Source: Plantago ovata
Lineage: Eukaryota; Streptophyta; Magnoliopsida; Lamiales; Plantaginaceae
Direction of reading: 5' to 3'
Length of the DNA: 64,000 bases
Assembly: GCA_028274465.1 (NCBI GenBank)
Contig: CM051458.1
Coordinates: 83,658,085-83,722,084, forward strand
Part shown: positions 55,505-64,000 of the stretch, in pieces
How the letters are laid out: each line of letters begins with the position of its first letter
Numbering within the stretch: the stretch's first letter is position 1
The notes under the pieces: generated by a model
Seen by the model: only the letters and a program-made list of their open reading frames with translations
What the model was told of the DNA's origin: nothing
Databases searched by the model: none
Program-made: the position numbers and the translations under genes

Positions 55505-57505
55505 AACGGATGAAATCGGATTCAGTCACTCGCGCGCTTGCTTGTTGTTTGCCAATATTTGTGTGTTCTTAAAAGCTAGTTGTCCTGTTATTTTTGTTTG
55601 GAAAAATTTAAACTGGATAGAATTATTTGTTTTTGTAGTATAAGAAATAACTAAATAAAATCAAAGTAATATCAATGTAATGAATTTGAACTTAACTGGA
55701 TCGGGTATATTATTTTTGGACGAAGATAACAAATCCATCTTAAAATATTAATGCATTTGTTTTAAGCATATGATATGCACTCTTAGGCTGTTGTAGCTTA
55801 GGAGTTAATATTAATCCATTGTTCAGAAAAAGAAAAATTGTTGGAACTAAAACATGACAAAAAAGTGACTTAACTGCCAATCAGCTTGGGTGATATATAT
55901 TTCTAAATTGGAGGAATATTCCCAGCAAGCTTTTTGTAGAGCATGTTCTTCTGGTTCTGGCTTTGCCTCTTTATGTAAATCACAAAGTATCCATTGAAGA
56001 ACTAGAATCTATGGAAGTTAACCAGCCAACCGATAGTTATAAGTAATTTGATACTAGGATCATCAATTAATCATCATTCCTGAAAAGAGAATATACAACC
56101 GGCCTAACATAATTAGGAACTAGGAAGGGTTAAGTATGAATGCATAACCGGCCGGCATTGAAGGGTTATACAGCTAGTAGATTTGCCTGCAGTAGTAGTA
56201 TTGAATTGAAAGAGGACAAAATTAAAGGCATTAACTCATAACATTGTATACTGATTAACTCTAAATTAGCCAAAGGCGAGTGCCATAGCAAGAGCTAAAA
56301 TTACTAATGCCAGAGCAATTTAACTTTTATAAACACTAATCATTCCTAAAAGTGTACAAATTGCTTTGACATTAGTAATTTTAGCTCTGGCTTAGCCTTA
56401 GCCATATTAACCTTTCCGTCTATGATTCGTAAACCACGTGAGTTTCTCACTCATGTGTAACTGTTAATTAACTTGGATGACCTTTGCAGACATATAATAA
56501 GTTAATTAGTTTTAGTATCCTAAGAGTATTTATGAATAGATTATAATGTGGTGTTTTGGAGTTAGTGTTGTTTGTGTTGTACTAGAGTGAATCTTCGTGA
56601 TTAAGGTAATGGAATTAATCTTTGTTATGAAAACAAACAAAGGAAGAGACAAACCCCACCTGAATAAAGTAGAATAGGACTCTCCAACAACTCCCAACCA
56701 TGTGGATTCACTCATCTTCTACACTTTTTATTTTAGATGATGAATCGATGATATATAGTAGTAATAAGTATATACTACTACTATAGATTATAGATGGGAT
56801 ATACACGGAATTCATCATCACTTTTTAAAACTACTTTCCCACCGAATATCCGGACCTTATGACCAAATTCTTTAAAGTCTTGATGCATAAAAACCAAAAT
56901 TGTAATGTAGTTTAGGGCTATGTTTTCAACTGCATATATGCTATAGTTTTAAAACTCCTTATTTTATGGTTCTTAAAAGCTGGTGTTATAGTTTTAACCG
57001 TCATTGTATGTTTCTCACAACATGATCCATTAAAACCATCACATTATCTCTCAAAATCATAACAAATGATGTTGAAATTATAACGGAAACTTCCAAGGCT
57101 AACAATTTAGAATCATAACATAATCTCTTAATACCATAATAAAGGTGGGTCTGCCATGCCGTTAGACTGATTAACTCAAAAACCGCGAGAAATGAAAAAA
57201 ATATTTAACATTTCCAATGTTTTAAAAAATACTGCTCTTTCCAAAACTTTAAGTTCAATTTACAATCTCATTCTACTAGAATGAAATTATCATAACGTTT
57301 GGCTTTATTCAACTTAAATTGACATGAAACGTGAAACAAATTTAAATTTAAATAAATCCATAAAATTTTCATTCACAACGTTCTAAAAACTCTGAGACGT
57401 ATTTCTCTCTTTCATTTTTTTTTCTCTTTGTAACTGTGAAATATATTCAAAAATCAAGATACATATTGTAGTGAAGTTGGACTTGTCAAAAATACAAGGA
57501 CAAAA
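55505..57505. other. AT-rich intergenic DNA
   Basis: No gene seen. An inverted pair near 56300-56400 ('agctaaaattactaatgcc' and 'gacattagtaattttagct' around a centre of about 50 bases) could form a hairpin resembling a small decayed inverted-repeat element, but no clear target duplication was found. Confidence 0.45.
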
Positions 57506-57521
57506 TCACCAAATAAAGGTT

Positions 57522-58026
57522 TTTTTTTTTTTAAGGAACAAGTTTTATTAATAGTAGTTAATGTACATTGGCTAGGTTATCCCGGGGATTAACGATACAT
57601 AACCTTGTTCAGATCCGAATTAACTAGATCATACAACCAAGGAGGATAGTTTTCCTAATCATACAACATCGGATTACCTAAACATTGAAAGTTCTGAATA
57701 TTACTACTAATAGTACTGCGACTAACTCCATCTGCTTGAAAATTGGTTAGTCCTCCTGCTGCTAAATTTGTGCTTCCATTTTTTGCTAGATAATCTACTA
57801 TCCCGTTCGCTTCCCGATAGATAAAATTTGTGACCACATTCTTGCCTTCCTTGAGTTCCTTAATTCTTTGGACCAATGCCCTGTGCTGCCATACTACTTG
57901 ATTCTCCCTGTTTAGTCAATTAATAGCATACAATGAGTCAGATTGAAGTATAATATTTTGTAAATTCAGTTGCTCTCCTAAGTCCTATTTTAATAGCAGT
58001 AAGCTCAGCCAAATTGTTAGTATCCC
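57522..58026 (-). mobile_element. 5'-truncated LINE (RNase H plus 3' end) with target duplication
   Basis: A 505-bp insert begins with a T run (A tail on the minus strand) and is bounded by tcaccaaataaaggtt at 57506-57521 and 58027-58042. The minus strand reads KELKEGKNVVTNFIYREANG and then DYLAKNGS, the RNase H C-terminal motif of plant LINEs, with a relative at 15181-15510. It ends about 350 bp upstream of the bZIP start codon, within its likely promoter. Confidence 0.85.
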
Positions 58027-58372
58027 TCACCAAATAAAGGTTGAAAGATATGTAAAAAAGACAACCATAACATTTGAACACTTATAATTAATTACCGACA
58101 ATACATTCTTGACTCTTCTTCCTCCCCTAGAAACGGAATGATGATAAGAGACGAGGACCCATTGAAGCTCCATTTCTAGGTGGTGAACATATTTTGGATA
58201 AATACGGTGAAAGCAAAACAATCTACTTTTGAAAGTTCAAATTTTAGTGGATCTCACATGTCACACACCCCCACCCCCTAACTCAAGGATAAATACCCCT
58301 CTCCAAGAACTCAATTCTTCCCTTTTCCCCTCCTCTCCTCTCTCCCCTATAGGAAAAAAAAATTCGGAAACC

Positions 58373-58816
58373 ATGATGTCCTCAATGAACCCGATTTTTG
58401 ATAACCATTTCCCCATTTTCGAACACACATTCACCCCTAATGAAATCCATGACTTGTTTTCTCTGCTCGAATCCGAACCATCATCAATGCAATCAACATC
58501 TAGCTCGGACACGACACGGTCAATTTATTCCCTTGAAGAAATGAAGCATAGGCGGATGATATCAAACCGGGAGTCAGCTCGACGGTCGAGGTTCCGGAAG
58601 AAGAGACATTTGGAGAAAATCACTCTTGAAGCTAAGCGGTTTAAATTTGAGAATCGGGAACTTAAAAACCAGTTGTGCATGATCACTCACAAGTGCCACT
58701 TGATTCAAAGCGAATCGAACCGGCTTTTATCCGAATCATTTTACTTGCAACAGAGACTCGCCGGTCTAAACCAAATCTTGGCAACCATGCAGCTACAAAA
58801 TCAACATCTGATTTAA
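58373..58816 (+). CDS. bZIP transcription factor (group S-like), 147 aa
   Basis: Intronless, as is usual for short group S bZIP genes. A hydrophilic, Ser-rich N-terminus leads into the basic region MKHRRMISNRESARRSRFRK (residues 57-76), in which Asn65 and Arg73 give the N-x7-R DNA-contact pattern. A zipper of imperfect heptads follows (residues 80-130, with L80, I83, L97, L101, I111, L118). The basic region is very close to that of group S bZIPs, nuclear dimers that bind ACGT-core or related elements. The start at 58373 (the first of two adjacent ATGs) was chosen because the upstream in-frame extension to 58229 is leader-like (CT-rich, Pro/Ser-rich) and the bZIP homology begins later. No obvious sucrose-control upstream frame was found, though I did not test every frame of the leader exhaustively. 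Confidence 0.85.
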   Translation: MMSSMNPIFDNHFPIFEHTFTPNEIHDLFSLLESEPSSMQSTSSSDTTRSIYSLEEMKHRRMISNRESARRSRFRKKRHLEKITLEAKRFKFENRELKNQLCMITHKCHLIQSESNRLLSESFYLQQRLAGLNQILATMQLQNQHLI

Positions 58817-58869
58817 CATGGAGCAAAACTAATCGCGGTTCAACTCATTATGATCAACCACGTAAATTG

Positions 58870-59710
58870 GATGTAACGTGACATATATACAACTTTTATG
58901 TACCATTTTGTGTATATTAGTAGTACAAATCAAGCCTCATATGTCTGATAGAGACTCTACTCCATATTAACGTTTGTAACACGTAGACAAGATATAGAAT
59001 TTATCTCAACTTTTATAATATTTTGTATTGGTCGTATGCATGTGGTTTAATTAATTCAGTATTTTATGGAACCATGTTATGCTGCATGACCTAGTAGTAA
59101 TAGGTAAGTGGAATATCTTTATATATGTTTCCTGGTTTTAGATCCCTAGTGTCTTTTCAGTTATGACTAATGAGTAAATTGTGTGTGTTTTACATGACTT
59201 AGCTTCGTTAGTCAAATTATTAGATGGTTTTCTTTAAAACTAAAACAATAAAATAAGTTACAATATTGTGCCGTTGTATCAATTTATTAATTGTGTCTCT
59301 TCAACATGAGCCGCTTCAAGAATAAATTTCTCTTTTAACGGATTCATCTATCCCTCTCTTTTCACAAACACACATTAATCGACCATCCACAACCCGCACT
59401 CTTCATTCATCCATCGACATGCTCAATTGTTAATTTTGACAAGAGATTATATATGGATATAGACATTTATGATGTGTAGCATATTCCTTACTGCATATTT
59501 TCGTGTAACGGATATGGGACACAATAAACCAAAAATGGTGTATAAAACATATTCCAACATATTTGTCCGTTTAACCATAATAAAATTTGTTAAGTATATA
59601 ACAATAAAATGACTGATCTTGTTAGTTTTTCAGAAAAGTAACCAACGATTACTTTATTAGTTAGGTATCCGTTATATTACAAAGTTTGTATTACAAAACA
59701 TACATCGATC
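58870..59710. other. 3' flank of the bZIP gene
   Basis: Probably 3' untranslated and intergenic DNA; no gene recognised. Confidence 0.45.
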
Positions 59711-59714
59711 GGGG

Positions 59715-61330
59715 TTTGTAGAAGAGAACTTTTCCTATGGGAAAAAGAGGAGGAAAGGAAACTAAGGGAAGAGGTGAACACTACTAGGTTGCGAACATCT
59801 AAGGATGTTTGGTGGTGGGGAAGCGCCAAGGATGGGAGCTACTCCACTTGTGATGGGTACCGTAGGCTAAACACTAATGAAGGCGTCCTTGATATTGCTA
59901 GATGGTCCAAGGAGATTTGGTCAAAATTGGCACCATCAAAAGTGAATGCTTTCATTTGAAAAACAATCCAAGACCGAATCCCTTCAAAGGTGAATCTTAT
60001 AAGAAGGAGTATCTTTATTAGCGAATCGAAGTTTCCTTGTAAGGTGTGTGGAGAGGACGAGGAATCAACGTGGCATATACTAAGGGGATGTCCCTTTGCT
60101 AGAAAGGTGTGGGAGTTAGTGTGTGCTTGGATTCAAATGGATTGTGTTGTTGAACCGGATTTGATATCGTGTCTCGAGGGATTTGCGAATAAGGCTCCAA
60201 GGGGCAAAAAGAGGTTGTGATAAGTGTTTTAGCATAGCACGATATGGAACCTATGGCTTGCTAGAAACCATCTCCATTATAAAGGAACACCTTTTTCCTC
60301 ATGGGTGGTTCTTGAGAAGATCAAATTGATAAGTTGGTGGTAGCTTAAAGAGAAGGGAGAACTAAAGGAGGTTGACTACCGGGTGCATGATTGGTTCTTG
60401 GAACCACGGTGTTGCTTAAACATGAATTGAAGGGGAATGGAGGGAGTTGAGATCGTTTTACTAATCCTAATGCTTTCCTTCTTTTGTTTGCTTGTCTTTT
60501 CTCTTAGGTGCTTGCATGACTCCATTGGAAGGAGTATGAGGGGGCTTCGTTTTCTTTGTCAAACGTGGTAAGACTCTCTCCTCTTGGGCTCATTTTCTCT
60601 CATGTTGGTGTGACTTTAAATTTCTTGTCACTTGTTGGTTTGATGTACTTAAGAGGAGTGATGGGGTTAACATAAGTCGTAATCATCCCGCATTAACAAG
60701 GATGGACCTTGGCGTTTGATGAAACTTCGGATGTTCCTATCTTAAAGTTTCTCTTTTTAAGTACACTTTCCGACATAGGGTGTAGGAGCATGACCACATG
60801 GTTTTTACGGGTCGGTTTGGTGTGTTTTTTTTCGTTCTCGAGGATGAAGGGTTGTAAGCCTAAGGCTTTTTGTGTTGGTAGTTGGCTTTTGTGGGTATGG
60901 CAAGGAATAATAGACTATAGTTCTACCGCGATAAGGAAACCGACGTTGGATGGAATATAGGTGAATTATTTTAAACTACATGTCATGTCCTCGATTTCTC
61001 AATTTTGACTGGTAGAGGTCGAACATAGAGTGAGGAATAGACTACACTTTCCATCGCGATAAGAAAATTGTTGTTTGGATGGAATATAGGGAAATTATTT
61101 TAAACTACTTGCTCTATGTTTGATCTTCCTTGGTGGACAAAGGTTGAAGGTGGTGTTGATCCTTGTCAAGTATGTTTTGAGGTCCCTGGAGTTTTGTTTA
61201 GATTGGATATGGAAGCATGTTGCTCCCTGATTGTTATGTTTTGATTCTACTTTTTTTACTTGTAATTAATCAGCTCGAGCATTACTTATACTCCGTTATT
61301 AATATATTTTTAGCCGTTTAAAAAAAAATA
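59715..61330 (+). mobile_element. 5'-truncated LINE: zinc-binding domain and 3' UTR
   Basis: From about 59715 the plus strand reads RRELFLWEKEEERKL, WWWGSAKDGSYSTCDGYRRL, LAPSKVNAFI, a TGA in place of an expected Trp, KTIQDRIPSKVNLIRRS, then CKVCGEDEESTWHILRGCPF and ARKVWE. This is the reverse-transcriptase zinc-binding (zf-RVT) domain at the C-terminus of ORF2 in one class of plant LINEs. It stops at 60218-60220. A 1.1-kb 3' region follows, ending ttttagccgtttaaaaaaa near 61330. The upstream endonuclease and reverse transcriptase are absent. Flanking duplications could not be resolved cleanly. Confidence 0.8.
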
Positions 61331-61334
61331 AAAA

Positions 61335-64000
61335 AATACATCAGATTTAGAACTTCCTTTTGCCTCATTATTCGGCTTTGCATCTTAACGTAATTTGAGG
61401 GATTCCGAGTATCGTCGTCATTATGAGCACCGTGCAATGGTTTAATATTTATTGGTGTAATCATTAAGGTCAATTGAAAATCTTGTTCGTTATAAAGTTG
61501 TGGACTGTTAAATCTAATTGGAACAAATAAATATCTAACGTCCCCCCTTACTTAACCTACCCTAGTAATTATTCTACAGTTTTCATGACTTTACATATGA
61601 TATGATTACTCAATACTATCGAACGCACTATATGTGTATGCATGCAGTGTAGTAACACAATAAGTAAAAAAGCTCATATACACATGAAGCTATCTAGCTA
61701 GCTCTTTGGTCCAAAGATAAAAATTAATCTTATCTATAAAACATGCAACTATTCTTTTACATGCGGACCAATACTATAAAGAACGATTGGTTTCCGTTCT
61801 TGTATGTGCTAGCTCCTTTCTTTGTTGTGTACTTGTATTCCATATCTTATCTGCTATCACATATTGAGTAATTTTTTTGTTTCTTCAAGTCGCAATATGA
61901 CACTTGTAGGGAGGTTAAACGTGTGTGACGCTTGTTTCTGAAAGAAACTTTAATTGAAATTACATTACAACTTTTATACATATGACTAGCTTGTATAGTG
62001 ATGATCACTTTACTTTATACTACGTCAATGATGTCCCGCCAAACATTACTACTACAAATATAATTAATCCACTTTATTTACGTTATTTTTCACATTCTAT
62101 CATAATTTTTGTGTCCAAAATCAAGTGCGGTACGGTTAACGGTCCTCGGGGAGAAATTATGTTATAATTATATGGCTAATTGTTTTTAGTAGGATAAAAG
62201 TGGAGTTGGATGCACTAGCTAGCTAATTTACAGAAGTACGTATGTAAGGTAAATTGGAGGAGTTAAGGAGGATGAAGAAGAATATTTGTCGAATGTGCTT
62301 TAAATTTGGTCATTGTATGATTAAGAATACGTGTCAGAGAAATAGAAGATGAGTCAAAGTTTAGTGAAGTAGTAATAATTAGTATTATATATAGAGAGAA
62401 TCGACCAAGATTCTAAACAAATCACACTCAAAAGAGTGGCTGAAACGTTGCACACCAGTACCAACCATGCAGCTTTTGCGCTAGCTACTTATAATTTTTT
62501 TCTATCTGATCGGTGATGATGATGAATTGATGATACATATTGCATGATAATTGATAATCATCACTTTTGTTGAAAATCACTTCCATTTGCTGCTATGTTA
62601 CTCTGAAAATGACTGCAATACTACTACAACGTACTAGAATATTTATTTAGTTAATTTGACAGCGCTCCTAATTTGTAGTATCTATCATAATCTTTAACTC
62701 ATGCATGCATTAGCTTTCACTTGCTTCTGTATCCATGTTCCAATGTCGTCTAGCATTGGCTGGCGAAGGCCTTTAATGTAAGGTACCCTAAACGAGTCTC
62801 ATAATCCGCATGATTAATTAAGTTGCGTCATCATTCTCTTACTAGTCCTTATAAATTAAAATGGAAATAATTATCAAGCTTATATATCTGTTGTTTGTCA
62901 GATACTCTCACAAGCAATGTTGGATGCAAACGAACAACGTAAGAAGAATTATGAATAATAGAACTGACATGGATTTGCCTTTGGGGAAGTCATTTTTATT
63001 TCAACATTCAACCTAATTTTAGGGCAAACCTGACACATGCATATTTATAGTTTCACCTGACAACGGTTTAAAGTGAACTACAACGTTAATCATGTACATA
63101 ATCCTCTACTTGCTAGATTGTACGACATATTTCCCTTTCGTTTGGCAGACTGAACCGGCAACTTTAGCCACCTGATCTAGGACCGCCCAAGCGTGTTAAA
63201 GTCTAACTAACACACTGCCTTGTTCGATTCTTATCCAATCCAAGGTTACTGTATGGTGAAAAACCTCATCAGATCATGACATTGCTAGCTTAATTGTTCA
63301 TGAGCGCCTCTTCAAGTCTACATAACCAGAGCGCTAGTTAAAAACGTGAAAAATTAATTAATGTCGACCTGATAACGGAGAGAGTAAAATTTGAAGTACA
63401 GCAAAATTTAACTAGAACTTCACGGTTTGTTTGAGAGAGAGTCCGCATATTATGGACCGAGTTCACTTAGAAAAAGTGAAGTCGGTGTTGATTTACAAAA
63501 GTGTTTGGACTTTAACAGACTCAGTAAGCATGTATATATTGACAAAATGCAACAGTAATTAACACTTCTAAAGCAATGAGTATATACTATGTTTGTTTCA
63601 GACTTCAGTCAAACCACACTTAACAATTAAAAGTTGATTACAAGTATATATAATTCAATGAACCAAGACTATATATTGCATCTATAATTACTATATATTG
63701 GATGCATCATGCATGTAACCAGAAACTAAAATGTTGTTTGGACTGTACTTTTATACAATTAATACATTAATGGAATTATAATTAGTTTTAAGTGTGAGTA
63801 AAAGTTGTCGGTTTAAATGGTGGATTTAGGATTTGTAGTCCCATCAAATCACAAAAATCACAAAAAGTTTGATTTGTTAGGGCCATACATGCACAAAGCA
63901 GCAGAGACAATGTTTAAAGTCGGATCATGGACTTAGAATAAATACAACAAGAAGACCACAAGACTAATTGCTCTTTTTCTTGGTGCCAGGGTTTGGTAGG
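61335..64000. other. AT-rich intergenic DNA to the window end
   Basis: No gene, RNA gene or element with definable ends was recognised. Scattered short open frames (for example 61982-62167) lack any supporting context. Confidence 0.5.

Noticed and set aside
56290..56410. Hairpin as a MITE
   Set aside because: The inverted arms are real but no target duplication or known terminal motif accompanies them.

Overview
This is a stretch of nuclear plant DNA, probably from a eudicot. It is AT-rich, has short GT-AG introns and CT-rich 5' leaders, and encodes plant families (germin-like, DUF247, F-box, bZIP, phytosulfokine-like, a KIAA0930 homolog). It is packed with plant transposable elements. I see no bacterial, organellar or CRISPR features. 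The species cannot be fixed from the sequence alone.

Layout. 1-2.7 kb is gene-free. At 2.8-5.1 kb are a diverged direct-repeat block, a germin-like gene with one frameshift, and a second germin-like remnant. At 5.4-6.0 kb a lone CACTA transposon end lies just upstream of an intact PP2-A10-like gene (6.9-8.1 kb). 9.3-21.3 kb is a local duplication cluster of DUF247 genes (minus strand) and F-box genes (plus strand). One DUF247 gene (19.8-21.25 kb) looks intact and the other copies are broken. The F-box copy at 13.3-14.5 kb has a 2.2 kb PIF/Harbinger-like element just upstream that carries a captured actin-depolymerizing-factor exon. The other F-box copy preserves the empty site. An uncharacterised multi-pass membrane protein (17.7-19.0 kb) lies inside the cluster.

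22-27 kb holds a Cassandra-like element with a decayed 5S rRNA module, a SINE, a phytosulfokine-like gene whose intron took up a LINE fragment, and a 901-bp hAT element. 27.47-31.34 kb is a complete CACTA element with only a TNPA-type (Transposase_24) gene. 31.4-33.5 kb is a patch of gene debris (SART3-like and flotillin-like exons) interrupted by a poly(A) retroposon. 34.8-35.1 kb carries a small 98-aa gene. 36.6-38.1 kb has a SINE and a LINE 3' end. 40.4-47.4 kb is an intact 12-exon KIAA0930 homolog. 48.3-53.1 kb is a nearly full-length LINE with a 14-bp target duplication. 53.6-55.5 kb, 57.5-58.0 kb and 59.7-61.3 kb are further LINE pieces. A bZIP gene lies at 58.4-58.8 kb. 61.3-64 kb shows nothing I can assign.

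The genes that look functional are the PP2-A10-like gene, the DUF247 gene at 19.8 kb, the membrane protein, the 98-aa gene, the KIAA0930 homolog and the bZIP gene. They do not form an obvious shared pathway. The most informative content is the insertion record: many elements have exact boundaries with target-site duplications, and one has an exact empty site in a paralogous copy.
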